Assembly (NCBI GenBank): GCA_023212695.1
Contig: JALCCG010000213.1
Coordinates: 1-37,441, forward strand
Reading direction: 5' to 3'
Length of the DNA: 37,441 bases
DNA from: Sporisorium sorghi
Lineage: Eukaryota; Basidiomycota; Ustilaginomycetes; Ustilaginales; Ustilaginaceae
Shown: one piece after another, positions 28,625-37,441 of the stretch
Layout: each line of letters begins with the position of its first letter
Position numbering within the stretch: position 1 is the first letter of the stretch
The notes under the pieces: model-generated
Told to the model about the DNA's origin: nothing
Seen by the model: only the letters and a program-made list of their open reading frames with translations
Database searches by the model: none
Translations under genes and position numbers: made by a program

Positions 28625-29700
28625 GCTTGATTGCTACACCCAATCGATCGCCCTACTACAGCGGCGTCACGGCACAGACGCAGTCGCCTCAGCAGTCGCG
28701 CAGCAACACGGTCGCAAGTGCCTCGTCTTTCGCACCCGCCAACGCCAACAAGATGGCAGGCACGCGCGCGGCTGTACCTGCAACAATGGCCAGTGCCGGT
28801 TCAGAGTCCAGGATTGCCTTGATGCGGCGGATCAAGTGGAATCTGGGTGCGCTCGGGTTGCTGTGGATCGTGCCCGCGCTCACCACCACGCCGAGAGACG
28901 CGTACTGGCTGGTGCTGGACCGGATTTATCTGCACGTCGGCGGCGACACGGACGAGCTGGTTGACCGTGTGGTCGGCTGGATCCTCTGGGCGATCAGTGT
29001 GATTTTGCTGTTCAATGCGATTGAGGCGGCGGTGCTTGTACGTCGCGCTTCTGCGTTGACGAAGGTGGGGGCGGTGCTGGGGATGCACTCGCCCCAAGTC
29101 GTCAAATCGCTCAACTTTGTCGCAGCGAGCCGGCTCAAGGGGTCGCCAAAGACGCGCACGTCGAGCATCGGCGCCGACTCGCCCATCTCGCGCTCCTCGC
29201 CGAGTCACCAATCGCCCACCCAAGCCTCGCCCGGTTCAGCAGCGGCAGCAGCGGCAGCAGCGGCAGCAGCGGCAGCAGCGGCGCCGGTCGACTACGCGCA
29301 GTTCTCGCCCTCGCTCCGCCGCACCTCGAGCCCCATCTCGCCTGCCACGCTCAACGCCGGTGCGTTCGCAGCCACCACCAGCCGCGTGGGCACGCCCGCC
29401 TCGCTGTCCGCAGACTTCACACCACCTCCAGCCGCTTCGTCGCCACTCGCAGCGTTTAGGGCACGACACGCGCCGAGGGCTTCGTCGGCATCGCCCCGCG
29501 CGAGAGCGGCCACGCCGTCCCTGAGTGGCGCGCAGCTCGATCTCAGCTTCGACGACGGTGAGCATGCCGATGTGGGCGCGGAGACGACGTTTTTGGGCGA
29601 CGAGAGTTTTGAAGTGGACAGAGCGCTCAAGAGTTTGCGTCATTCGTTGGGTGGTGGTGCTGCTGGAGTGGCGTCGACTCCTGCGCCTGGATTTCGCTAG
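28198..29700 (+). CDS. POM34: Pom34-like nuclear pore membrane protein (tentative)
   Basis: This 500-residue protein has two membrane segments: about residues 213-230 (WNLGALGLLWIVPALTTT) and 257-280 (VVGWILWAISVILLFNAIEA). Low-complexity tails lie on both sides. This layout, with F-N-A-x-E-A at the end of the second segment, resembles the Pom34/NPCC nuclear-pore family, which anchors the pore in the nuclear envelope; the match is by pattern only. The N-terminal part holds 16 Gln from a CAG run and GVRFQNQPLPP; the C-terminal part holds polyAla and Ser-Pro repeats that look like kinase sites. The first ATG is 28198, but ATG 28393 (MFQSAPSPSHTG) would remove 65 poorly conserved-looking residues and may be the true start. 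It converges with NPT1, with 90 bp between the stop codons. Confidence 0.5.
28576..28623. repeat. (CAG)16 encoding polyGln
   Basis: Sixteen perfect CAG codons in the Pom34-like gene encode 16 consecutive Gln. Confidence 0.95.
29236..29281. repeat. (GCAGCAGCG)n encoding polyAla
   Basis: About five copies of a 9-bp unit in the Pom34-like gene encode a run of about 16 Ala. The unit keeps the frame whatever the copy number. Confidence 0.85.
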
Positions 29701-29790
29701 ACACGCAGAGTTCTCCAATGGTATCTTTGCATTTACTCCATTGCTCATTTTGAGAGAGGGGTATACACTGTGAGCACGAAGGTCGCAATG

Positions 29791-31254
29791 TCAGGCATCT
29801 TCGAGCTGAATCTCGCCGGCGCTGTTGAGATCGACGTTGTTGGCTGCTGCTGCTGCTGCTGCTGCTGTTGGATCTGCCGCGCCGTCTGGAGCGACCGCGG
29901 GGCTGTTTGACGTAACAGGGATGCCGAACCTCCTCTTGACCGCGAGCACTTGAGCCGGATCGCCCGTGTTCTTTGTCAAGTCGTCCGAGATTTTCACCAC
30001 GGGCCGATCTTGGACCGAGTCGAGCTTGATGACAATGTTGAGCGGCTTGCTCTTGTGCGTACCACCCAGTTGGCTGAAATCGTTGGTAAACGACGTGCCG
30101 ATGCCGAATCCTGCGCCGATGCCGATCTCCTTGGAGTACTTGGCGAGCTCCAGACAGCGCGGCACATCGAGGCCGTCCGAGTAGATGACGACTTTGGTCT
30201 TGGGATCCACGCCGATACTCGTGTATGCCTGGAGCGCCTTTTGCGCAAACGCCTTGCTGTCGCCCGAGTCCTGGCGCAGCCCGCACCAGCGCTTGGCGAT
30301 CTCCACGCCCTCGGCGCTGCCGAGCAGGTCGTTCCAGAAAACGTTGGTGGAAAACGTATCGGTGAGCGCGATGGTCAGATCGTGCGTCGGGCTGTTGGGC
30401 ACGAAATCGGGCGGCGAGTAGACGGCGTCCCACAGCTGGAGCGCCTTGAGGTTGGAATGCGCGTAGCCTTCGAGGGCTGCTACGGCCATGGTCCATTCGT
30501 GTGCGACGGTTCCGATGGGGACGAGGTTCAAGAGTTGCGCAAAGTGGACGTTGGAGGTTCCGAGGAGTTTGCCGTTGCTTTGGGGGGAGGATGGTGTAGT
30601 GTCGCCGGCGATGAGACCCTCGATGACGATGCGGTGCGTCTGGTAGGAGCGCCTCCTGCGTGTGCCGAACTCGGAGTAGCGGATACCGTTCAAAGTGAGC
30701 TGTTGCGCTTTGGCTCGAGCCTGCTCGAACTGCCCTTCTAGCGACCAATTCGTATCAACCGTGCTAAAGTACACCTCGGAAACGATCGCCATCAACGGCA
30801 CCTCGTAGAAAATCACATCACACCAAACGCCTTGCACCTTCAAGCCGAGATCCCCCCACTCCTGCGCCACATCCCCGCTGCTACCACCCGAGGGAACAAA
30901 CTCGACCTGCACCTGCTGCGACGGCCGGAACCGAAACGCCTGCAAATAGTCAAGATAGTCACTGCGCAAGTACGGACACGTCTGCTCGAGCCACGCGCGC
31001 TCCGCCGGCGCGAGCTGCAGATCGACAAGCTTATCAATGTGCACGCGGATGCGTTCGACGGCGGCACGTGTAAACTTCATGGTGGAGGCAGAGCGGTTGG
31101 TGAACTTGTATGCGACGCGAGTGCGCGGATAGTGACGCAGCACCGCCTGCTGCATTGTGAGCTTGTACAGGTCCGTGTCGAGGATGCTGCGGATGGGCGT
31201 TGCGTCCAGGCCATCCTTGGCGACCGCGGCGGAGGAAGTGGATGCCGCTGACAT
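29791..31254 (-). CDS. NPT1: Nicotinate phosphoribosyltransferase
   Basis: This 487-residue enzyme converts nicotinate and PRPP to nicotinate mononucleotide, the first step of NAD salvage. Family signatures include SILDTDLYKLTMQQAVLRHY near residue 22, GTSNVHFAQLLNLVPIGTVA, then HEWTMA (near residue 250) carrying the conserved His that is phosphorylated in this family, and GIGTSFTNDFSQLGG in the phosphate-binding region. The C-terminus carries a polyAla run from a triplet repeat (GCTGCTG on the plus strand near 29848-29868), beyond the usual end of yeast Npt1 (429 residues). The ATG at 31254 opens a single exon. It diverges from the GT90 gene. Confidence 0.96.
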   Translation of the reverse strand: MSAASTSSAAVAKDGLDATPIRSILDTDLYKLTMQQAVLRHYPRTRVAYKFTNRSASTMKFTRAAVERIRVHIDKLVDLQLAPAERAWLEQTCPYLRSDYLDYLQAFRFRPSQQVQVEFVPSGGSSGDVAQEWGDLGLKVQGVWCDVIFYEVPLMAIVSEVYFSTVDTNWSLEGQFEQARAKAQQLTLNGIRYSEFGTRRRRSYQTHRIVIEGLIAGDTTPSSPQSNGKLLGTSNVHFAQLLNLVPIGTVAHEWTMAVAALEGYAHSNLKALQLWDAVYSPPDFVPNSPTHDLTIALTDTFSTNVFWNDLLGSAEGVEIAKRWCGLRQDSGDSKAFAQKALQAYTSIGVDPKTKVVIYSDGLDVPRCLELAKYSKEIGIGAGFGIGTSFTNDFSQLGGTHKSKPLNIVIKLDSVQDRPVVKISDDLTKNTGDPAQVLAVKRRFGIPVTSNSPAVAPDGAADPTAAAAAAAANNVDLNSAGEIQLEDA

Positions 31255-32092
31255 TGCGAGAGAGTGATAGATTGAGACGATCCTTTCTTGCTTGTCTACG
31301 GTGGTGATGGCGAGAAGAACAAGAACGCTCGTGCGCCGTGATCAGCAAGGAGTGGAGGTTTGCGTGTTGCCCCAAAAAAAAAAAGGAAAAAAGAAAAAAA
31401 GAAAAAAAAAAAAAAAAAAAAAAAGACACCGAGGCTCAGGCTCAGTCGCACGAAAAAAATTGTGAGGTGTTAGATCGAGTATTTGCGCCTTGAAAAAATC
31501 CTTTCAGAAACTCAAAATTCTCAAGCTTCAGACTGTCGACTGCCGAAGAGTGAGAGAGGTGCCAGGAACAGGCGGCATCACACGACTCTCAGTCCCTCAG
31601 GCACCACCAAGCAACAGCCAACTTTCAGATCGCCACCTGCTGCTGCTGCTGCTGCCTTGCCTGTTGAAAAATTAAATCATTTTTTTTTTGGTAAAAGATG
31701 TCGGCTGCAACTGCAACTCCAGCACACGCCGTGAATTTCCCAGGCACGGACGGCGATTTTGGCAAAGCTTCAGCTTTTGTTGTGGTTTCATTCCTCGCTC
31801 TTCCATCAACACGATCATCATCTCTTAACTGCTCTACGCTGGCCGGTCCATCCTATATATACCCTTTCGATCGCACGCTCTTGTCGGGTTTCGCGTACAT
31901 TCGCTCTTCGAATCATCATCGCAGCGCTCTAATTTGGGCAACTGCAGCCGACGACACCGGTCACACAGGTGGCAATTTTCTTTGGTTTTCCGCCTTTCGT
32001 CTCGACAAGCACAACTCGATTGCTGCATCGCTTGCTTTCATCGCCACTCACACTCACCACGGGGCTGGATGAGGTCGTGACGCACCACCATC
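31255..32092. promoter_or_regulatory. Divergent promoter region of NPT1 and the GT90 gene
   Basis: This 838-bp gap has an A-rich tract (31374-31424, mostly A with a few G) near NPT1 and a TATATATA box at 31854-31861, about 230 bp before the GT90 ATG. A 124-codon frame at 31698-32072 lacks protein-like composition, includes the TATA box and is not called as a gene. Confidence 0.5.
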
Positions 32093-33574
32093 ATGTCGAG
32101 CATCTTTAACAAGTACACACGTGTGCCTACCAACGCGACGCTCCCCACCACCGCCTCAGATACCCGCTCTTCCTCCTCCTCCTCCTCCTCCTCATCCGCA
32201 GGTTTCGGACGTGCACGCACACGCTGGGCGCTCATCGCCGCTGCACTCTTCGCGCTGCTTCTCTTCTTCGGCTTTGCCTCGTCAGATCCAGAAACCTCGG
32301 CGACATGGAAGGCGAAAGCTGGCGAATATGCGGGCAAGCTCTCGTGGGGCAAGGCGTCCAAGCCGACATTTTCGAGTGTTCACGATGTCGACGGTAACGA
32401 GTTTGGGCGGTGGCTTAACGGCTCGGGGCGCCCCGAACTCAAGTACGACTCGCCGTTCAACCCGGAAGACTTGACATTGACGGAAGACGAGTGCGATACC
32501 TTCTTCCCCGGGTTGTGGAAGGAGATCGACCGCAGCGTCGACTACTACACCGAGCACCCTTTGACCGCCGAGTACCTCGACAAGGTGTGTGACGACGGCA
32601 TCTGGTCGCACGCGCGTGTCCAGATCCACAACAACCGCGTCTACCTCAAGTACTTTCAGCAGTCGGCGTTCACGCGCGTGAATTCGGCGCTGGCGCTCCT
32701 CTTCCAGTCCGTGGTCGGGTCGAGGGAGAAGCTGCCCGATGCCGAGTTTTGCCTGAGTGCCAACGACTGGGGGAGCATGGGCAAGTTTTCGCTCGACCGC
32801 GCTCCGTACCTGGAGGATCTGTGGCTCATGCCGGACTACGGCTTCTACTCGTGGCCAGAGCCGGGCATTGGGTCGTACACCGAGCACCGCGACAAGACGC
32901 TCCAAGTGGAACACGCCACGCCGTGGCACCAAAAAGTGCCCAAACTCTTCTGGCGCGGCGCGATGGGCGTCGGCACCGCAGACCGCAAAGCCCTCCTCGC
33001 CGCAGCAGAGGGCCACGAGTGGAACGACGTCAAGCCGCTCGACTGGGGCAACCGCCAAGGCTTTGTGACCATGGAAGACCACTGCAAGTGGAAGTTCCAC
33101 GCCTTCCCCGAAGGCATGACCTACTCCGGTCGACTTCGTTACCTGCAAAACTGCCGCTCGGTCATCGTCACCCACGAACCGCGCTGGATCCAACACTGGA
33201 CCCACCTCTACAACCCAGACCCCACCTCGCCCGATCAGAACATCGTCTTCGTCCCAGAGTACAAAGGCGACCAGCCGGGCACCGAGGTCGAGGACGACCG
33301 CGGCAACGTGTTTAGAGACACCACCTGGATGCGCCTCCCCGAAGTCATGGACGAGCTGCTCAACGACGACGCCAAGGCGCGCAGGATCGCGGACAACCAG
33401 TGGTCGTATTTCAGAGAGCGCTACGTCAGCCCCGCGTCCGCAGCGTGCTATTGGAGGAAGGCCATCAAGGCGTACGCGGGCGTGCAGAAGTTTGCCGTCA
33501 ACTACACGGGCACAGAGACGAGCTACGAGAGCTTCCTCTTGCTCGGCAATAAGCTGCAGGGCATCGCAGAGTGA
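32093..33574 (+). CDS. CAP10-type (GT90) Golgi glycosyltransferase
   Basis: This 493-residue type II membrane protein has a short cytosolic N-terminus with a ten-Ser run (about 26-35) and one membrane anchor at about 45-62 (WALIAAALFALLLFFGF). The lumenal catalytic domain is of the CAP10/KTEL family (GT90), known from cryptococcal Cap10 and many fungal relatives thought to transfer xylose or related sugars to cell-wall or capsule glycans. Characteristic stretches are SWPEPGIGSYTEHRDK, KVPKLFWRGAMGVGTADRKA, CKWKFHAFPEGMTYSGRLRY and NCRSVIVTHEPRWIQHWTHL. Donor and acceptor cannot be read from the sequence. The ATG at 32093 follows a typical leader. Its stop lies 303 bp from that of KGD1. Confidence 0.9.
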   Translation: MSSIFNKYTRVPTNATLPTTASDTRSSSSSSSSSSAGFGRARTRWALIAAALFALLLFFGFASSDPETSATWKAKAGEYAGKLSWGKASKPTFSSVHDVDGNEFGRWLNGSGRPELKYDSPFNPEDLTLTEDECDTFFPGLWKEIDRSVDYYTEHPLTAEYLDKVCDDGIWSHARVQIHNNRVYLKYFQQSAFTRVNSALALLFQSVVGSREKLPDAEFCLSANDWGSMGKFSLDRAPYLEDLWLMPDYGFYSWPEPGIGSYTEHRDKTLQVEHATPWHQKVPKLFWRGAMGVGTADRKALLAAAEGHEWNDVKPLDWGNRQGFVTMEDHCKWKFHAFPEGMTYSGRLRYLQNCRSVIVTHEPRWIQHWTHLYNPDPTSPDQNIVFVPEYKGDQPGTEVEDDRGNVFRDTTWMRLPEVMDELLNDDAKARRIADNQWSYFRERYVSPASAACYWRKAIKAYAGVQKFAVNYTGTETSYESFLLLGNKLQGIAE

Positions 33575-33877
33575 TGCGCTCGTTGTACGATGCAGGATTC
33601 TTTCTTTTGGCAATTGCCATTCTCGTTGCATCAGACAAGCCAAGGTTTGTGTTGTGGTCGTGAGAGAGAATGTGTTCGCGGGCTCTGTCTTTCACTCTGC
33701 TCAAGAACGCCGACTGTGCAGGCAGCTGACCGGCACTCGAACTGAACCACAAACAACTGCAAAAAGACGAGAGCGAAGGAAAGGCATCGGATTCTGGAAT
33801 TTATAATGACAAATAGGAAGAAAGAAAAAAAAAAAAAAAAAAAAAAAAAAAGGGGAAAAATTGTTGGTCTGATTGCT
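33575..33877. other. Convergent gap with a 27-nt poly(A) tract
   Basis: These 303 bp separate the stop codons of the GT90 and KGD1 genes. An uninterrupted A run lies at 33825-33851, close to the KGD1 stop. No gene is supported. Confidence 0.6.
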
Positions 33878-36800
33878 TCAAAGATGCTCGTCGGAAGCCT
33901 TCCTCTCCAAGTCGAACGCATCGCGCAGGTAAGCCTCGACCTCGGCTTTATGCGCCATCTTGGACCCAGTGGCGACCGAACTGCTCGGTGGTCGCGAGGC
34001 CAAGCTGACAATGTCCTTCTTGTGGTGCTCCGTGTGTCGGCAGGCGGTCCTCAACCTGGGCTGCATGTACGACCACGCGCCGTTGTTGAGCGGCTCCTCC
34101 TGGCAGAAGACCAGGTCGGCGTTGGGGTACTTGTCGAGCGCCTGCACGATGGCCTCGTAGTGCAAGGGCGAGAGCTGCTCGATGCGCGAGATGGCCACGT
34201 CCTTGATGTTGTTCTCCCTCCTGTGCTTGAGCAGCTCAAAGTAGGTCTGACCAAACGTGAGGATGTGACGCTTGATCTGGTCCGGCGCCACCAGCTCGTC
34301 CTTGCCTTCCGTAGCGTGGGGCTCGGGGATGAATCGTTGGAATCCGGTGCCGGGCAGAAAGTCCTCGAGGCTGGATCGCGCCTCGGGGTGACGCAGCAGC
34401 GACTTGGAGAAGAAGTTGATGAGCGGCTTGCGGAAGTCACGGTGCACCTGGCGACGCAGCACGTGGAAGTAGTTGGCGGGCGTGGTGCAGTAGACGACGG
34501 CCATGTTCGAGTCCTGGTGCTGACGGTTGCTCTTTTCAGGCGTGGGGAACTTGAATGGGTGGTCGTCGCAGAGCTGCAGGAATCGCTCGATACGCGCCGA
34601 CGAGTGCTCGGGACCCTGGCCGTCGTAGCCGTGGGGCAGGTTGAGCACCAGACCGGTTCGCTGCAGCCACTTGCGCTCACCCGAGGCGATGAACTGGTCG
34701 ATGATGCACTGGGCGTTGTTGGCAAAGTCACCGAACTGCGCCTCCCAGATGGTCAAGTTCTGAGGCGACACGAGCGAGAAGCCAAGCTCGAAACCCATGC
34801 AGCCAAACTCGGAGAGCGACGAGTTGCAGACGACGAAGGGAGCCTGACCCTCACCGACGTGCTGAAGGGGAGTGTAGGTCGCCTCGTTCTCCTGGTCGTG
34901 CAGCACCGAGTGACGCTGCGAGAAGGTGCCACGCTCGACATCCTGGCCGGACAGACGCACGTAGTTGCCCTCGAGGGCGAGCGAACCAAAGGCGAGCGCC
35001 TCACCGGTGCTCATGTCGATGTTCTTGCCCTCCTCGACCGTCTTCAAGCGCGTCTTGAGGATACGGCCCAGGTTGCGGTGGACGGTAAAGTCTTCCGGGT
35101 AGGTGGAAACGGTCTTGCCAATGTGCTTGAGCGTCTCCTCCTTGACACCAGTGTCCTTGTGGTCGAGGATCTGCTCGGCGAGCTCCTTGGGCGAAGGGAA
35201 GCCCTCCCAGGCGCTCGAGAGCCACTCGCGCTCCTCGGGACGGTAGTTCTTGCTCTTGTCGAAGGCCTCCTCGAGCATGCCCCACACCCACTTTTGGTGC
35301 TCCTCGATGTCGGACTTGGTGAAGCTGCCCTCCTCGACCAGACGCGCGGCGTACTTGGAGAGGGTGGGGTCCTGCTTGGCGATGGCGGCGTACATGCGGG
35401 GCTGGGTGAACGAGGGCTGGTCGGTCTCGTTGTGTCCGTGCCTTCGATAGCAGACGAGGTCGATGACGACGTCCTTCTTAAAGGTGGCGCGCCAGTCGGC
35501 GGCGAGCTGCGAGACAAAGGTGACGGCCTCGACGTCGTCGCCGTTGACGTGGAAGATGGGCGCGTCGATCGACTTGGCAATGTCCGAGGGGTAAGGCGTC
35601 GAACGGGCGAAGCGGGGGTCGGTGGTGAAACCAATCTGGTTGTTGACGACAATGTGCACGGTACCGCCCGTGGCGTAGTTGGGGAGGTTGTACATGCCCA
35701 TGGTCTCGTAGACGACACCCTGGCCGGCAAAGGCGGCGTCACCGTGCATGAGGAGCGCCATCGAGGTGGAGTGCTCCTTGTCATTGGCAAAGTCCTGGAG
35801 GGCACGCGTCTTGCCGAGAACGACGGGATCCTCGGCCTCGAGATGCGACGGGTTGGCGACGAGCGAGAGGGCCACCTTCTTGCCGGAGGGAGTGGGTCGG
35901 ACGTAGTTGGCGCCAAGGTGGTACTTGACGTCTCCGCCGCCCTCGCCGTCGTCCTCCTTGGCGGCAAACTGGTGGAGGATACCCTCGATGGGCCTGCGGA
36001 TGACGTTGGCGAGCACGTTGAGACGGCCACGGTGAGGCATGCCGATGGTGACGCTGTCGACGCCGTGCTCGACGGAGCGGTCGATGAGCGTCTTGAGACC
36101 GGGGATGAGCGACTCGCCACCCTCGAGGCCGAAACGCTTCTCGTTGGGATATTTGGAGGCGATGAAGCGCTCAAACGAGTCGGACCAGATCAAGCGGTCG
36201 AGGATGGTGCGCTTCTCCTCGACAGTGTACTTGAAGGGCTCTGGGGTCTCGATGCGCTTACGAAGCCAGTCGCACTTTTCGCGGTCGGGGATGTGGACGT
36301 ACTGGATGCCGATGGAGCCGCAGTACATGCGCTTGCAGGCGTCGATGATCTCGCGGATGGTGAGCTCCTGGATGCCGTTGCTGACAAAGTTGGGGAGGAG
36401 ACCGGGACCGAGGCGCATCTTGCGGTCGAGGTCGCTCTCGGACCAGCCGTAGTGCTCAATCTTGAGCTCCTCGGGGACGTTGGGGTCGAGGTCAGGGTCG
36501 AGGATGCCAAGGGGGTCGAGGCGGGCGATGCGGTGGCCACGCACCTGGTAGGCACGGACGAGAAGCTGGAGCTTGAGGTGGTCATCGACGGCATCGGTGG
36601 ATCCGCTGAAGCTGGAAACGTCGACGGGAGGCGCCTCCATGGGAAGAGGCATGAGAGTGGGGGGAGCACGGAAGGCCTGCTCGCTGGGGAGACCCTTTGC
36701 GAGGCCGCTAAAGTAGACGTCCCAGGAGGCGTGGACGGAGGAAGGGTCCTGCTTCCAGAGCTTGTGCATCTCCTCGGCGTAGTAAGCGTTGGTGGTGTTG

Positions 36801-36997
36801 ATGAAGGTGTCGGTGCCAGAGGGGGCGTTGGGTTTCGCGGGAGCGGGGCTTGCCTGTTCGGACTTGGAGGAGGACTGGTAGTATCTGGACGAGGCGCTCG
36901 GGGAGCTGGGTTTTGGGATGCGGGCCGAGGCGGAAGGAAGGGTAGAGGCCCTCCAAGCCGCACGGGGCATGGATCGCGAAGTGATGCTTCGCAGCAT
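33878..36997 (-). CDS. KGD1: 2-oxoglutarate dehydrogenase E1, mitochondrial
   Basis: This 1039-residue thiamine-diphosphate enzyme is the E1 component of the mitochondrial 2-oxoglutarate dehydrogenase complex of the TCA cycle. The first about 45 residues form a basic, Ser/Ala/Arg-rich presequence ([18 protein letters not shown]). [20 protein letters not shown] starts the E1 N-terminal domain. Signatures include [20 protein letters not shown] (near 315), the diphosphate-binding region [20 protein letters not shown] (near 417) with [10 protein letters not shown], and [18 protein letters not shown]. The C-terminal half has [20 protein letters not shown], as expected. The ATG at 36997 was chosen; the frame extends four codons upstream from a non-ATG codon. 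There is no intron. Codon use is strongly biased, as in a highly expressed gene. Confidence 0.97.
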   Translation of the reverse strand: MLRSITSRSMPRAAWRASTLPSASARIPKPSSPSASSRYYQSSSKSEQASPAPAKPNAPSGTDTFINTTNAYYAEEMHKLWKQDPSSVHASWDVYFSGLAKGLPSEQAFRAPPTLMPLPMEAPPVDVSSFSGSTDAVDDHLKLQLLVRAYQVRGHRIARLDPLGILDPDLDPNVPEELKIEHYGWSESDLDRKMRLGPGLLPNFVSNGIQELTIREIIDACKRMYCGSIGIQYVHIPDREKCDWLRKRIETPEPFKYTVEEKRTILDRLIWSDSFERFIASKYPNEKRFGLEGGESLIPGLKTLIDRSVEHGVDSVTIGMPHRGRLNVLANVIRRPIEGILHQFAAKEDDGEGGGDVKYHLGANYVRPTPSGKKVALSLVANPSHLEAEDPVVLGKTRALQDFANDKEHSTSMALLMHGDAAFAGQGVVYETMGMYNLPNYATGGTVHIVVNNQIGFTTDPRFARSTPYPSDIAKSIDAPIFHVNGDDVEAVTFVSQLAADWRATFKKDVVIDLVCYRRHGHNETDQPSFTQPRMYAAIAKQDPTLSKYAARLVEEGSFTKSDIEEHQKWVWGMLEEAFDKSKNYRPEEREWLSSAWEGFPSPKELAEQILDHKDTGVKEETLKHIGKTVSTYPEDFTVHRNLGRILKTRLKTVEEGKNIDMSTGEALAFGSLALEGNYVRLSGQDVERGTFSQRHSVLHDQENEATYTPLQHVGEGQAPFVVCNSSLSEFGCMGFELGFSLVSPQNLTIWEAQFGDFANNAQCIIDQFIASGERKWLQRTGLVLNLPHGYDGQGPEHSSARIERFLQLCDDHPFKFPTPEKSNRQHQDSNMAVVYCTTPANYFHVLRRQVHRDFRKPLINFFSKSLLRHPEARSSLEDFLPGTGFQRFIPEPHATEGKDELVAPDQIKRHILTFGQTYFELLKHRRENNIKDVAISRIEQLSPLHYEAIVQALDKYPNADLVFCQEEPLNNGAWSYMQPRLRTACRHTEHHKKDIVSLASRPPSSSVATGSKMAHKAEVEAYLRDAFDLERKASDEHL

Positions 36998-37368
36998 GAT
37001 TAAAGGCAAATCAGACCAAAGAGATTTGACTCAATGGCAGGGGAGATGAGGTTGTGGTTGGATGGAAGAGATGTGTGAAGGGCGTGTAGGGAAACCGTGT
37101 CGACAGAAAGGTGCTCGTCGCGGTACGAGGCAAAGCACCAGATGTCGATGAAAGCGGGGTTCCGGGGATGGTTCGCGCTATCACACTAGACGCAGTGGAG
37201 GAATCGAGATGGTGGTGGCGAGTTGCAAAGGAAGGGAGAGAGAGGATGGCGACGAGGAGCAGCAGCAAGAGACGGGCCGGCTGAGTTGTGGAGGAAATTC
37301 CCTTCGATTCCAGTGCGAAGGCGAATTGAGAGGCGCGCGCCTTGGGCAGCGCAGCGCAAGTTCAAGCG

Positions 37369-37441
<73 letters not shown>
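36998..37441. promoter_or_regulatory. KGD1 upstream region ending in a 73-nt poly(A) run
   Basis: This is the 444-bp region upstream of KGD1. It contains AG- and GGA-rich leader sequence and ends in an uninterrupted run of 73 A at 37369-37441, which continues to the window edge. No gene is supported. Confidence 0.6.
37369..37441. repeat. Poly(A) run reaching the window edge (at least 73 nt)
   Basis: Seventy-three consecutive A end the window. The true length is unknown. A homopolymer at the very end suggests a contig break at this point. Confidence 0.9.

Noticed and set aside
31698..32072. 124-codon frame upstream of the GT90 gene
   Set aside because: No conserved features, and it spans a TATATATA box in what is evidently promoter sequence.
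32282..33643. 453-codon minus-strand frame opposite the GT90 gene
   Set aside because: Codon-register antisense of a well-matched GT90 enzyme.
33806..37003. Plus-strand open frame of 1065 codons over KGD1
   Set aside because: It is in exact codon register with the strongly conserved KGD1 on the other strand, begins in a poly(A) tract giving polyLys, and resembles no protein. It reflects avoidance of TTA, CTA and TCA codons.

Overview
The window is nuclear DNA from a fungus, most likely a basidiomycete close to the smuts (Ustilaginomycotina-like). The gene set is eukaryotic and fungal: GCN1, NPT1, a GT90/CAP10-type glycosyltransferase, a fungal-type anoctamin and a myosin regulatory light chain. 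Genes are compact, mostly intronless and rich in G/C at third codon positions. The few introns are short (67-98 nt), with GT-AG ends and, in several, a CTGAT-like branch site. I cannot name the species. No prophage, insertion sequence, CRISPR array, rRNA or tRNA was seen.

Layout, left to right: asparaginyl-tRNA synthetase (-), GCN1 (+), Ant1-like peroxisomal carrier (+, one intron), anoctamin/Ist2-like protein (+), LSM4 (-, five exons), Nab2-like CCCH zinc-finger protein (+), an unresolved small spliced gene candidate (-), two adjacent low-complexity proteins of unknown function (+, +) that appear to be diverged paralogues, myosin regulatory light chain (-), Pom34-like nuclear-pore membrane protein (+), nicotinate phosphoribosyltransferase (-), GT90 glycosyltransferase (+) and 2-oxoglutarate dehydrogenase E1 (-). 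Strands alternate, giving tight convergent pairs (90-303 bp between stop codons) and divergent pairs sharing 0.3-0.8 kb promoters.

Most genes are unrelated housekeeping functions rather than a pathway cluster. The one suggestive pairing is asparaginyl-tRNA synthetase sharing a promoter with GCN1, since GCN1 relays the uncharged-tRNA signal.

The least explained part is 18.9-27.1 kb. It holds the small spliced gene candidate and the two large unknown proteins. The latter share a conserved DIR-x-GF...LLRL-x-G motif followed by a C-terminal helical region, and the second also carries three copies of a GL..DH(I/V)VAP motif. Long poly(dA:dT) tracts (19 to 73 nt) lie in six intergenic regions, and the last runs into the window edge.
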